Shown: positions 8,345 through 17,179, counted from the first letter of the stretch. The stretch: 30,663 bases of DNA from an uncultured Eubacteriales bacterium (GCA_900543755.1 UQSP01000023.1:1-30663), one strand, 5' to 3'. Made by a program: numbers and translations. Notes: a model not told the origin generated them from the letters alone.

Positions 8345-10548
8345 GTAAAAGAAAAACATTTTCCGTGATAGCGGTTATCGTGCTTGCCGCGGTGTTTATT
8401 CTTGTCGCGGCGTTTAATCCGCTTCCTTTTAACGAGAAAGCAACCGCCGATTATCTGTCGGACGCCAAGTTTACGGAGGCGGGCAGCGCCAGCACTCTGT
8501 ATGACCTGTCCGTCAACGAGGAAACGCTTGCCTTGCGCGTCACCGATAAAGCCACGGGCGAAACCGTGCTTCAAAGCGACAACATCGCTCCCGACACCGA
8601 GGAATACGACAACGGACTCAATACCACCTGGGAAAAGACCGCTTACAGCGCCGTCACGATTTATTACACCAACGAAAAAATTTACAAGCCGCTTGTGGAC
8701 TTTTCCGGCGTGGAAATAAACTTAAGTTCCACGTCCGACGGTTTTTCCGCAAGAGTAAAGGTTACCGAAATCGGTTTGATATTTACGCTTAAAGTATCGC
8801 TTGACGACGACGGGCTTACCGTTTCAATCCCCGGCGACTCCGTTACCGAAAACAAAGTCGCCAAATATCCGCTTGTCAGCATCAACGTTTATCCTTTCAT
8901 GAACGCCACGCGCGGAATAAGACAGGACGGCTTTATTCTGGTGCCCGACGGCAGCGGCGCGGTTATCGACCTTACCCGGAAAACCCTGGCAAGAAATCCC
9001 TATTCGGCGCGCGTCTACGGCGACGATTACGGCACGTCGGGCGTGGTCACAATGGCGCAGTACGGCGACACGCCTCCCGTCACCGCGGGCTATCCCGTGT
9101 TCGGACTTGCCGACGAAGGCAAGGGCTTTACGGGAATAATCACTTCGGGCGCGGAATACAGCCGTATAAGCGCGTATGCAAGCGGTATAACCACCGATTA
9201 CAACTTCGTTTATCCCGGGTTTATCTACCGCGAAAGCTTTTATATGCCCGTGGACAACAAAGGTACCACCGTTACCGCGCTTCAGGAGGAGCGCAACTCT
9301 TTCGACGCCGAAATCCGATACGACATACTAAAAGAGGCGACTTTGGGCAGCATGGCGGCGGCATACCGCGACAGTCTTATCGAGCGCGGAATGTTACCTG
9401 AAAGAATAAGCGGCGGAAGCGCTCCCATGAAAGCGGATTTTCTGATGGCGGACAACTATGACGACAGCTTCGGAATAAAGACCGTCTGCGCCACCGATAC
9501 CGCCTTTGTGCAAAGCGCGTTTAAAGAGCTTGCCGACGCGGGAGTTTCCTCCGTGGTAAGCGGACTTATCGGTTACAGCAAAAACGGAGTCACGGGCGCG
9601 CAGCCCAAGCATTTCCCCGTGGGAAGCAGCGGCAGTAAAGCGGATTACGAAAATCTTTCAAAGTACGCTGCGGAAAACAACGTGCTGCTGATGCCCGTAA
9701 CCGACTATCTCAAGGCGTACAACGGCGATTACACCAAAGCGGGCGCGTCTTATTCGCAGAAAGACCTTGCCATGAGCCTGGGTAAAAAGATTCTGTCCGT
9801 GCGCAACTATAAGCAGCAGACGGAAAACGACGACGATTTTCTTTTGCTTCATGCCAAGGCTTCGGCGGAATATTTCAAGGACGACCTCAAGGAGATTTCG
9901 GATATAGGCTTCGGCGGTATTCAGCTGGATTCGCTGGGATATATGCTAAGCTCCAGCACGGGCAATCTTACCGTAAGCAGGTCGCAAACCATACAGTATT
10001 ACCGCGATATGGCGGAATCGGCAAGCTTCCCGCTTGCGATAGAAAGACCAAGCGAATATCTGTATAAATACGCGGATTACTTCGTCAATGCACCCATGAG
10101 CGGCTCTCAGTACATGATAGCGCTTAACAACGTGCCGTTTATCCAGATGGCGCTTTCGGGTTACACGGTGTTTTACAGCGGCTACGTCAATCTCAACAAG
10201 TCGTCCGACGACGTGATTTCGCTTATCGAATACAACGTTTATCCCGCGTACGTCTTTACCGAGAAAAGCGCTTACGAGCTTAACAGGACGCTTTCGGGCT
10301 GGGTTTATTCCTCTCAGTTCGACCTCATAAAGGACGAGGCGGTGGCAACCTATAAAAGCGTGGACTCGGCGTTAAGCCGCGTGAAGGGCGCATTGTTCGT
10401 CGATTATTACACAACGGATAACGGGCTGAAAGTTTGCGTTTACGACAACGGCGTCAGCATTGCCGTCAATCACGGCGACGCCGAAGCCGAATTTGCGGGA
10501 CAGACGGTCAAACCGCAGGGTTTCGTTGTTACGGAGAGTGAATTATGA
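8341..10548 (+). CDS. DUF5696-type membrane-anchored protein, putative glycoside hydrolase
   Basis: A 735-residue protein I recognise as resembling the DUF5696 family, which has no established function that I know of. One N-terminal hydrophobic segment (about residues 6-24) suggests an anchor or signal. Residues about 40-300 are beta-rich. Residues about 350-650 read like an alpha/beta barrel: repeated strand-helix units, then GFGGIQLDSLGY with Asp530 at a strand end, AIERPSEYL with Glu568, and a following YFVNAPM segment. This order (beta-sandwich, barrel, Asp on one strand, Glu on the next) is that of retaining glycosidases such as GH101-like enzymes, so I infer a carbohydrate-active role; it is not demonstrated. 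The start overlaps the previous stop as ATGA with GGGAGGTG upstream, and its own stop overlaps the next permease by ATGA, so the three genes are coupled. Confidence 0.7.
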   Translation: MSKRKTFSVIAVIVLAAVFILVAAFNPLPFNEKATADYLSDAKFTEAGSASTLYDLSVNEETLALRVTDKATGETVLQSDNIAPDTEEYDNGLNTTWEKTAYSAVTIYYTNEKIYKPLVDFSGVEINLSSTSDGFSARVKVTEIGLIFTLKVSLDDDGLTVSIPGDSVTENKVAKYPLVSINVYPFMNATRGIRQDGFILVPDGSGAVIDLTRKTLARNPYSARVYGDDYGTSGVVTMAQYGDTPPVTAGYPVFGLADEGKGFTGIITSGAEYSRISAYASGITTDYNFVYPGFIYRESFYMPVDNKGTTVTALQEERNSFDAEIRYDILKEATLGSMAAAYRDSLIERGMLPERISGGSAPMKADFLMADNYDDSFGIKTVCATDTAFVQSAFKELADAGVSSVVSGLIGYSKNGVTGAQPKHFPVGSSGSKADYENLSKYAAENNVLLMPVTDYLKAYNGDYTKAGASYSQKDLAMSLGKKILSVRNYKQQTENDDDFLLLHAKASAEYFKDDLKEISDIGFGGIQLDSLGYMLSSSTGNLTVSRSQTIQYYRDMAESASFPLAIERPSEYLYKYADYFVNAPMSGSQYMIALNNVPFIQMALSGYTVFYSGYVNLNKSSDDVISLIEYNVYPAYVFTEKSAYELNRTLSGWVYSSQFDLIKDEAVATYKSVDSALSRVKGALFVDYYTTDNGLKVCVYDNGVSIAVNHGDAEAEFAGQTVKPQGFVVTESEL

Positions 10549-11441
10549 ACTCTACAGACAAAAAATTCAAGCTGACGCTTAAGCGGAGAAGCATGCTTAC
10601 GGGACTTGCGTTCGTTTCGCTGTGGATTGTGGGATTCTGCGTCTTTACGCTTTATCCGCTTATCTATACCTTTTACCTCAGCTTCAACAACGTGCGCGTC
10701 ACCGCAGGCGAGGGTATTCTTACAGAGTATCTCGGCTGGGAAAATTACCGCCGCGCATTCGTTCTTGACAACTTTGTGGCGGAGGCGCTGAGCGAATACT
10801 TTTCGGAAATGATTATATACGTACCCATAATCATCGTGGTCGCGCTTATAATCGCGCTTATGCTTAACAACAAGATAAAGGGAACGGGAATTTTCAGGAC
10901 GATTTTCTTCCTGCCCGTTATCATCACCTCCGGTCCCGTCATACAGAATTTCGTCGACCAGGGCGTGGCGTCGCTTACCGTATCCGAGTTTTTCGACACA
11001 AGCGTGCTTTACGAGTACGTCCCCTCGGTTTTCGCGGACGCCGTTTCCTTTCTGATAGACTCGTTTATCATGATACTCTGGTTTTCGGGCGTGCAGATTC
11101 TCATTTATCTTGCGGGACTCAAGAAACTGGATAAGGCAATGTACGAGGCGGCGCGCATCGACGGCGCAGGCAAATGGGAAACTTTCTGGAAGCTTACTCT
11201 GCCTGCTCTTAACCCCATTATAATCATAAACATCGTCTACACCGTGGTCACTCAGTCGCTGTTCTCGCTTAACCCCATAGTCGTCAAGATAAAAGCGGAG
11301 ATGAACAACGTGGAAACAGGTTACGGTTACGCGTCCGCGCTGGCATGGATTTATACCGTGGTCATAATTCTGGTGCTGGGCGTGTTCGTACTGCTGTTTA
11401 AACGCCATGAGAAAAAGAACAGGAGGCTCGCCGATGAATAA
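10545..11441 (+). CDS. Sugar ABC transporter permease, MalF/UgpA type (second pair)
   Basis: A 298-residue permease with about six membrane segments, the first at about residues 20-42. Its EAA loop reads Glu201-Ala-Ala-Arg-Ile-Asp-Gly-Ala-Gly followed by FWKLTLPALNP, intact for ATPase contact. A long extracytoplasmic section with FFDTSVLYEYVP lies in the middle. It overlaps the DUF5696 gene by four bases (ATGA) and the next permease by eight. It is clearly divergent from the MalF-type protein at 4417-5382, so the locus carries two distinct pairs rather than a recent duplication. Confidence 0.9.
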   Translation: MNSTDKKFKLTLKRRSMLTGLAFVSLWIVGFCVFTLYPLIYTFYLSFNNVRVTAGEGILTEYLGWENYRRAFVLDNFVAEALSEYFSEMIIYVPIIIVVALIIALMLNNKIKGTGIFRTIFFLPVIITSGPVIQNFVDQGVASLTVSEFFDTSVLYEYVPSVFADAVSFLIDSFIMILWFSGVQILIYLAGLKKLDKAMYEAARIDGAGKWETFWKLTLPALNPIIIINIVYTVVTQSLFSLNPIVVKIKAEMNNVETGYGYASALAWIYTVVIILVLGVFVLLFKRHEKKNRRLADE

Positions 11442-12393
11442 AACAGAGTTTCTCGAGAAAAAAGACGCCTTGATTATTCGCGGAAAGGCCGTGCTTCTGG
11501 GCACAAGCTGGAAAATGGGCATTCTTTTCAAAATAATGCTTTACGTCCTTCTGGTGATATTCGGCTTCGTATTCCTTTATCCGCTTATTTACATGGTGAG
11601 TTACGCTTTCATGACGCCCGAGGACGTAGTCAATCCCTTTGTGCATTACCTGCCCACGCAGTGGTTTTACATGGGAAACTTTACGCTTGCTTATCAGGTG
11701 CTTAATTACATGAAAGCGCTGGGAAGAAGTCTGCTTGTCGCGGTGCTGCCCGCTATCCTGCAGTGCGTTTCCACGTCGCTTATAGGCTACGGACTGGCGC
11801 GCTTCCGCGTTCCCGGAAAGGGAGTCATTCTCGCTTTGGTGCTGGCTACTTTCATAATTCCGCCGCAGGCGACCATGATACCGCAGATGCTGATGTACAC
11901 CAACGTGGGTATGGATAACATTCTGGCGTTTTTGGTGCCCGCTTTGTTCGGACAGGGACTTAAAAGCGCGATTTTCATCCTGATTTTCTTCCAGTTCTTC
12001 CGCTCTTTGCCCGCGTCTTTGGAGGAGGCGGCAAAAATAGACGGCGCGGGAATCATAAGAATTTTCGTGTTCATCGCCGTACCTTTGGCTTTCAGCGGTT
12101 ACCTTCTGACGTTTTTGTTCTCTTTCGTCTGGTACTTCAACGAAACTACGCTTACGGCGCTGTTTCTGGGCTCCAAGTTCCAGACTCTGCCGCTTGCGCT
12201 TGAGTCTTTCCTGCAGTCGTTCAACGACATGAACAGCGGCGCCGCAAGCTCCGGCGAGTCGGGCAAGACCATCAACGAAGCGATTTACATGGCAGGCACT
12301 TTTTTAAGCATTCTGCCCCTGCTTATTATCTATTTCATCGCTCAGAAGCAGTTTGTGGAAAGCGTGGATAAAGCGGGTATCACGGGCGAATAA
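11434..12393 (+). CDS. Sugar ABC transporter permease, MalG/UgpE type (second pair)
   Basis: A 319-residue permease, partner of the preceding MalF-type protein. The ATG at 11434 is chosen over an in-frame ATG at 11407 because AGGAGG at 11421-11426 sits seven bases before it; the two genes then overlap by eight bases. About six membrane segments are visible, the first near residues 30-55. The EAA loop is Glu198-Ala-Ala-Lys-Ile-Asp-Gly-Ala-Gly. A Gly/Ser-rich stretch (SGAASSGESGK) before the last helix is longer than in most MalG proteins. A gap of 219 bases separates it from the first PF10091 enzyme. Confidence 0.9.
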   Translation: MNKTEFLEKKDALIIRGKAVLLGTSWKMGILFKIMLYVLLVIFGFVFLYPLIYMVSYAFMTPEDVVNPFVHYLPTQWFYMGNFTLAYQVLNYMKALGRSLLVAVLPAILQCVSTSLIGYGLARFRVPGKGVILALVLATFIIPPQATMIPQMLMYTNVGMDNILAFLVPALFGQGLKSAIFILIFFQFFRSLPASLEEAAKIDGAGIIRIFVFIAVPLAFSGYLLTFLFSFVWYFNETTLTALFLGSKFQTLPLALESFLQSFNDMNSGAASSGESGKTINEAIYMAGTFLSILPLLIIYFIAQKQFVESVDKAGITGE

Positions 12394-12612
12394 GCCGTCG
12401 GGTCTTGATTTTTAGCTTGTTCCGCCTTGGCGACCGTTACGTTCAGGGCAAAAGTCCGTAAAAACGGATTTACGCTGAAGCGAGAAGTCGCGTCATACAA
12501 AAAAACGAATTTGCTTATAAAAATTTCCTTAAAAACGGCACTGCCTAAGCAATACGACGGGGTCAGAAAAAAATTTTTAAGGCGGAAGAAATATTATTTA
12601 CAGGAGTGTTTT

Positions 12613-13953
12613 ATGAAAAAAAGAATAGTATGTCTGGTTTTTGCCGTTATCTTTTCTTTGGCGTTCGTGCTGGGATGCACGCCCAAAGAGGAAATAGTGC
12701 CCAATAATCCTTCCATGCCTGCGGAAGGACCTTCCGCCATGAGCGACCGCGACCTTGTCACCTACGAGGCGGAAAAGAGCTTCAGATTCTTATGGGAGCA
12801 GGTTCAGTCCTCGGGCGACGGATACGGCCTTGTGCGCGACAGGTATCCCGGTTCTCCCGACCAAAGCAGCGTGGCAAGCGTAGGGTTTGCGCTTGCGGCT
12901 TTGCCTATTGCGGTGAAAAACGCGTGGGTGGAGGAGGACGTGGCAAGAAGCCGCGCCGAAGGCACCCTTAAGACATTTAAAAACTTAAAGAATTATTCGG
13001 GCTTTTACTATCACTTTTACAGCATGAGCACCGCGACTCCCTCGTCGGGCAGTGAAGTCAGCGTAATCGACACCGCGCTTTTCTTGGGCGGCGCGATTAC
13101 CGCGGGCGAGTTTTTCGGCGGCAATGTCAAAAGCCTTGCCAACGAGCTTTACGAGCGCGTGGACTGGAATTTCTTTACAAAGACCAACGCCAACGGAAGC
13201 AAACAGTTCTACATGGGTTACAACGCCACGACGGACACGTTTTCGGGGGCATGGGACTACTACGCGGAGCAGCTTATAATGTACGTTCTGGGCGCGGGCG
13301 CACCCAAATCCGAGTACAGGATTGACCCGCGTATGATGTACGATTTTGCGCGCAACAAAGGCACTTACGGCGACGGCGAGCCTTTCATTTATTCTTACTT
13401 CGGTTCGATTTTCACTTATCAGTTCTCTCACGCGTTTGTGGATTTCCGCGATAAAGTGGACGAAAACGGCGTAAACTGGTTTGAAAATTCCGTAAACGCC
13501 AGCATTGCCGCACGTCAGTACTGCATCGACAACGCGGACAAATACGCCACCTACGGCGAAAACAGCTGGGGACTTACGGCGTGTGACAGTCCTTCGGGAT
13601 ACAACGGATATCTCGGCGGCCAGCCTTCGGGTTACAAAAACGAGTCGCGTCAGAGCGAGGGCACCATTGCTCCCGCCGGGGCTTTAGGCAGTATAGTTTT
13701 CACTCCCGAATACAGCATCGCCGCGCTGCGCCATTACTACGAATTTGACGATTTGCGCTCAAGATACGGACTGCGCGACGCGTTTAATCTTGCAAACCGC
13801 AACTGGTACGCGGAGGACGTTATCGGCATAGACAAGGGCATAACCGTGCTTATGGCGGGAAATTATATAAACGACGGCATCGTTTGGAAATATTTCATGC
13901 AAAACAAAAACATCCGGAAGGCAATGGACAGACTGGGCTTTACAGAGGTTTAA
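12613..13953 (+). CDS. Secreted lipoprotein glycoside hydrolase, PF10091/GH144-like
   Basis: A 446-residue enzyme of the 'glycoamylase' family PF10091, which includes GH144 endo-beta-1,2-glucanases and the glucanase-like parts of cyclic beta-1,2-glucan synthases. Family landmarks in order are: GYGLVRDRYPG, a VASVGFALAALPI helix, the GFYYHFY stretch, VSVIDTALFLGG, WDYYAEQLIMYVLGAGAP (with Glu219), SIFTYQFSHAFVDFR, WGLTACDSPSGY, and APAGALGSIVFTPEYSIAALRHYY. These cover the whole alpha/alpha barrel. A lipoprotein signal with lipobox VLGC (Cys22) places it outside the cell. The ATG at 12613 is preferred because it begins this signal and follows CAGGAGTG; the frame is open further upstream but has no signal or binding site there. 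Likely role: cutting glucan into oligosaccharides for the transporters. Exact linkage specificity is not visible. Confidence 0.85.
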   Translation: MKKRIVCLVFAVIFSLAFVLGCTPKEEIVPNNPSMPAEGPSAMSDRDLVTYEAEKSFRFLWEQVQSSGDGYGLVRDRYPGSPDQSSVASVGFALAALPIAVKNAWVEEDVARSRAEGTLKTFKNLKNYSGFYYHFYSMSTATPSSGSEVSVIDTALFLGGAITAGEFFGGNVKSLANELYERVDWNFFTKTNANGSKQFYMGYNATTDTFSGAWDYYAEQLIMYVLGAGAPKSEYRIDPRMMYDFARNKGTYGDGEPFIYSYFGSIFTYQFSHAFVDFRDKVDENGVNWFENSVNASIAARQYCIDNADKYATYGENSWGLTACDSPSGYNGYLGGQPSGYKNESRQSEGTIAPAGALGSIVFTPEYSIAALRHYYEFDDLRSRYGLRDAFNLANRNWYAEDVIGIDKGITVLMAGNYINDGIVWKYFMQNKNIRKAMDRLGFTEV

Positions 13954-13968
13954 CGGAGGCTTTTTTAC

Positions 13969-15144
13969 ATGACTAATCTCGAACGCGAAATGCGCGCTTG
14001 TTTCGACTTTTTTTACAACGAATGTTCTTTAAGCGAAAACGGCTACGGTCTTATACGCGACAGGTGGCCGGGTCACCCCGACATGGCGTCCATTGCGGGA
14101 GTAGGGTTCGGACTTGCGGCTTACTGCATCGGCGCGGAGTACGGATACGTTTCCTTTTCCGCGGTGGAAGAAAGGGTAAGACGCACTTTTGAAACGCTGG
14201 AAAAACTGGACAGATTCAAAGGGTTTTACAGACATTTTTACAACATGAATACGGGCGAGCCTTTCAGGTGCGAGGTTTCCACCATCGATACCGCGATTTT
14301 ATTGCTGGGCGTGCATACGGCAGGCAATTATTTCGGAGGGGAAATCCGTAAATCCGCCGATAAACTCGAACAATCCGTCGAGTGGAGCGAGTTCCTGCGT
14401 CCCGACAATATTTTCCACATGGCTTACGACGAAAAACGCGGATTTTTCGCAAAGTGGGACGAATACGCCGAACAGCTTATGATGTACGTTCTGGCGGCGG
14501 CTTCGCAATCGTATCACGTGGGAAAGGAGGCGTACTACGCTTTCACCCGCACTTACGGCAAATATAAGGACATAGAATATATTTACACTTACAACGGGTC
14601 TTTGTTCACTCATCAGTATTCGCAGGCGTTTATCGACTTTAAGGGGCGCAGGGATAAAAACGGCACCGACTGGTTTATAAATGCCGTCAATGCTTCCCGC
14701 GCGGCAAAGGCGTTTTGCATAGACGACGCGGTAAATCATCCCACTTACAACGAAAATTGCTGGGGACTTACGGCGTGCGACACTCCGCGCGGATACGTGG
14801 GCAATCAAGGCAATCCCCCTTGCGGCGGCGACGGCAAAGCCGCTTTAAGTCTGGGGGTGGTGCCTCCCGCGGGGGCGCTGGGCAGTCTGCCGTTCTGTCC
14901 CGATGACGCGCTTAAAGCGCTGGATTATTATTGTTCTTTGCAAAAAGCTACCGGTAAATACGGACTTTGCGACGCGTTCAGCACCGAAATCGACTGGTAT
15001 GCCGAAAACGTAATCTGCATCGATAAGGGTATTACTCTGGTGCAGGCGGCAAACCTTAAGGACGGCTTTGTCTGGAAAGTTTTCAACGACGAAAGAATTG
15101 CGCGTGCGCTAGACGAGCTGGAAATCAAACGTTACAACGACTAG
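13969..15144 (+). CDS. Cytosolic glycoside hydrolase, PF10091/GH144-like
   Basis: A 391-residue paralogue of the enzyme directly upstream, with the same landmarks: GYGLIRDRWPG, GFYRHFYNMNTG, VSTIDTAILLLG, WDEYAEQLMMYVLAAA (with Glu168), SLFTHQYSQAFIDF, WGLTACDTPRGY, and PPAGALGSLPFCPDDALKAL. It has no signal peptide and starts almost at the family domain, so it should act in the cytoplasm. It begins 15 bases after the upstream stop with GGAGG at 13955-13959. A cytosolic member beside an exported one suggests a division of labour: the exported protein cuts polymer, and this one processes imported oligosaccharides before the GH3 enzyme. This is inference. Identity between the two is moderate, so the duplication is not recent. 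Confidence 0.85.
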   Translation: MTNLEREMRACFDFFYNECSLSENGYGLIRDRWPGHPDMASIAGVGFGLAAYCIGAEYGYVSFSAVEERVRRTFETLEKLDRFKGFYRHFYNMNTGEPFRCEVSTIDTAILLLGVHTAGNYFGGEIRKSADKLEQSVEWSEFLRPDNIFHMAYDEKRGFFAKWDEYAEQLMMYVLAAASQSYHVGKEAYYAFTRTYGKYKDIEYIYTYNGSLFTHQYSQAFIDFKGRRDKNGTDWFINAVNASRAAKAFCIDDAVNHPTYNENCWGLTACDTPRGYVGNQGNPPCGGDGKAALSLGVVPPAGALGSLPFCPDDALKALDYYCSLQKATGKYGLCDAFSTEIDWYAENVICIDKGITLVQAANLKDGFVWKVFNDERIARALDELEIKRYND

Positions 15145-15234
15145 CGGTCAGTTTTCATTAAGAAAAAATTGTATTTTGCGTAAAAAAGCCGCAAAAAAAA
15201 CACTGCTTGAATAATAAAGCAAAGGAGTTGCCCG

Positions 15235-16350
15235 ATGGAAGGCATCTTGTTCAAAGACATCACAAAAATTTACGACGGCGGCGTCAAAGCCGTGTCAAAC
15301 TTCAATCTTCAGGTGTCCGACAGCGACTTTCTGGTGCTGGTCGGGCCTTCGGGTTGCGGCAAAAGCACGCTTTTGCGTATGGTCGCGGGACTTGAGGATA
15401 TTACCGCGGGCGAGTTGTATTTCGGCAACAAGCTGATGAATAAAATTCACCCTAAAGACCGCGACATCGCCATGGTTTTCCAAAACTATGCGCTTTATCC
15501 GCACAAGACGGTTTACGACAACATGGCTTTCGGGTTAAAGCTTAAGCGTATGCCCGCCATGATGATAGAGGAGCGCGTGCTGGAGGCGGCGCAGGTGCTG
15601 GATCTTGACGAGCTTCTGGAAAGAAAGCCGCGCGCACTTTCGGGCGGACAACGCCAAAGGGTGGCGCTGGGGCGCAGCATGGTAAGAAAGCCCAAAGTCT
15701 TTTTGTTTGACGAGCCTCTTTCCAACCTTGACGCTAAACTGCGCGTTTCCATGCGTACCGAAATTCATGCGCTTCACAAGAGAATAGGTAAAACCTTTAT
15801 ATACGTCACCCACGACCAGGTGGAGGCGATGACCATGGGTACGGTGGTGGCGGTAATGCGCGACGGTGTGATGCAGCAGGCAGGCGAACCCACTTATCTG
15901 TATGAAAATCCCGCAAACCTGTTTGTCGCCCAGTTCATAGGCACGCCGCCCATGAACGTTTACGAAGCGACTTTTGCGGACGGGGCAGTCACTCTTTTAG
16001 GACAGAAATTGCCGCTTTCGCCGCTGCAGATTCGCAGGCTGGTAAGACCCAAAGAGCGCGTTTACGCAGGCTTCAGACCCGAATACGGTTTGCGGCTTAA
16101 AAGAGAGGGCGACAAGTACTGTTATTCTGCCGTCGTGGACCTCGTTGAGGAGCTTGGGTACGAAAAAATAGTTTACGCGACGTTTGACGCGGACGAAAGC
16201 TGTTCCGCTACGGTGGTTACCGACAAAAGCACAAACGTCAGACGCGGCGACAAAGTGGAAATCGCCGTCGACCCCGAGGGAATTTATCTTTTCGATAAAG
16301 AAACCGAAATAAAAGTACTTGACAGGACCAAAAAGTTCTATACGGATTAA
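15235..16350 (+). CDS. ABC transporter ATPase, MsmX/UgpC type
   Basis: A 371-residue ATPase of the carbohydrate-uptake (CUT1) type that powers MalFG-like permeases. All motifs are present: Walker A GPSGCGKST (residues 37-45), Q-loop in MVFQNYALYPH, signature LSGGQ (135-139), Walker B FLFDEP with Asp159 and Glu160, D-loop SNLDAKLR, and H-loop His193 in THDQVEAMTMG. Residues about 235-371 form the regulatory OB-fold tail (FIGTPPMN, YAGFRPEYG). AAAGGAG at 15221-15227 supports the start. It is the only ATPase in the window, yet two permease pairs lie upstream; MsmX-type ATPases are known to serve several transporters, so sharing is likely. Confidence 0.95.
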   Translation: MEGILFKDITKIYDGGVKAVSNFNLQVSDSDFLVLVGPSGCGKSTLLRMVAGLEDITAGELYFGNKLMNKIHPKDRDIAMVFQNYALYPHKTVYDNMAFGLKLKRMPAMMIEERVLEAAQVLDLDELLERKPRALSGGQRQRVALGRSMVRKPKVFLFDEPLSNLDAKLRVSMRTEIHALHKRIGKTFIYVTHDQVEAMTMGTVVAVMRDGVMQQAGEPTYLYENPANLFVAQFIGTPPMNVYEATFADGAVTLLGQKLPLSPLQIRRLVRPKERVYAGFRPEYGLRLKREGDKYCYSAVVDLVEELGYEKIVYATFDADESCSATVVTDKSTNVRRGDKVEIAVDPEGIYLFDKETEIKVLDRTKKFYTD

Positions 16351-16532
16351 ATCGCGGCGAAAACGCAAAAATTGTTTTCATAAACTTCTGATTGGTTTTT
16401 TTCGTTTTTCCCGATTAATCGCTTTAAAAAAATACGATTGCTTCTGAAAGTTGCTTGATTTAAGGCTTTGCATGTTTTATCGGTTGATTTTACCGCTTTT
16501 GATTGATTAATCTCTTGGGTATCATATAAATT

Positions 16533-16565
16533 AAGGCGCGGACGCAATACACCGCGCTTTTTTTT
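16533..16565 (+). terminator. Rho-independent terminator closing the glucan locus
   Basis: GCGCGG (16536-16541) pairs with CCGCGC (16552-16557), extended by A-T pairs, with a ten-base loop and a run of eight or more T directly after. It lies about 180 bases beyond the ATPase stop, and no other strong hairpin was seen earlier in the locus. Confidence 0.85.
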
Positions 16566-16830
16566 GACCTTATGTTCCGTTTAATTTTTTATCCGATTTT
16601 ACGCCGTAAATCAGTGCCGTTGCGTTTTAGGAAATTGCCGTTTTATAAGCCGCACAATAAGCATTTTTTACGGCATAAAAATACGGTAAATTCGTTTGTT
16701 CGGCAAAAAAACCGTATAAAAAGCGCGGACTGCGTCGCTTTTTTGACAAAATCACAACAAAAACAAGCGAAATCTTATCTTAAAACACTGTTCGCGTCGC
16801 CATGCCGCGCGTTTTCGAACAAAAAAATTC

Positions 16831-16859
16831 TTGCGCGGAAAGATAAAATGCGGTATAAT
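16831..16859 (+). promoter_or_regulatory. Sigma-A-type promoter abutting a start codon
   Basis: TTGCGC (16831-16836), 17-base spacer and a perfect TATAAT (16854-16859). The expected start of transcription, about seven bases on, falls at or next to the ATG at 16866, and no ribosome binding site fits between, so the message may be leaderless. Confidence 0.7.
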
Positions 16860-16865
16860 ATCCTT

Positions 16866-17138
16866 ATGGCTAAGAAGACGGAAAACAAAAACGATTGGGA
16901 CGACGGACGGACGATTGCGCCCATGAACGGGGACGAGCTTCCCTCGTATCGCAAAATCATGTTTTCCGACAGGAAAAACCGACGGGAAGCGCAAAAAGAC
17001 CCCGATAAAATCAGCGTCACCAAAAAGGAGCGCCGCGCAATGATACGCGCTTACATGGCGGTTATGCTGCCGCGGCTGGCGGTAATTTTACTGTCCTTCG
17101 CTTTGGTGGCGGCGCTGTTGTTTTTGTGGCTTTCGTAA
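16866..17138 (+). CDS. Small single-pass membrane protein of unknown function
   Basis: A 90-residue protein I do not recognise. The first 60 residues are strongly charged and hydrophilic (MAKKTENKNDWDDGRT, then KNRREAQKDPDK and TKKERRAMIRAY). The last 22 residues form one hydrophobic helix ending at the C-terminus, so it is probably a tail-anchored or N-in membrane protein. The ATG at 16866 is chosen because the promoter's TATAAT ends just seven bases before it; an earlier start would lie upstream of the transcription start. There is no visible Shine-Dalgarno sequence. The gene for a GlpP-type protein follows after 52 bases and probably shares the transcript. Confidence 0.6.
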   Translation: MAKKTENKNDWDDGRTIAPMNGDELPSYRKIMFSDRKNRREAQKDPDKISVTKKERRAMIRAYMAVMLPRLAVILLSFALVAALLFLWLS

Positions 17139-17179
17139 AGCGAAATATAAGTTGCGTCAGGCTGCGACCTGCGTATTAC

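Larger units (their letters stand above)
16351..16865. other. Intergenic region with a terminator and a downstream promoter, no credible gene
   Basis: These 515 bases are AT-rich, with homopolymer A/T runs. A reading frame runs through from 16572 into the next gene, but it lacks a ribosome binding site and encodes a basic, low-complexity peptide, so I treat it as non-coding. The region holds a strong intrinsic terminator at 16533-16565 and a promoter at 16831-16859. Confidence 0.7.

Noticed and set aside
7499..8359. Minus-strand 286-codon frame opposite the Yip1 region
   Set aside because: It is rich in His, Arg and Tyr, as expected for the antisense of a membrane-protein gene, and the plus-strand gene has clear domains and coupling.
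10470..11531. Minus-strand 353-codon frame opposite the second MalF-type permease
   Set aside because: An antisense shadow of a permease with intact motifs; no binding site or family features.
12427..12612. In-frame extension upstream of the first PF10091 enzyme
   Set aside because: It is basic, lacks a ribosome binding site and would bury the lipoprotein signal that begins at 12613.
15174..15196. Hairpin TTTTGCG/CGCAAAA before the ATPase gene
   Set aside because: Followed by A rather than T on the plus strand, so not a terminator for the operon; probably chance in A/T-rich sequence.
16503..16530. Promoter-like TTGATT and TATAAA before the terminator
   Set aside because: Transcription would begin inside the terminator hairpin, so it has no plausible product.
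16572..16865. In-frame extension upstream of the small membrane protein
   Set aside because: No binding site, low-complexity basic sequence, and a promoter with perfect TATAAT lies inside it just before the ATG at 16866.
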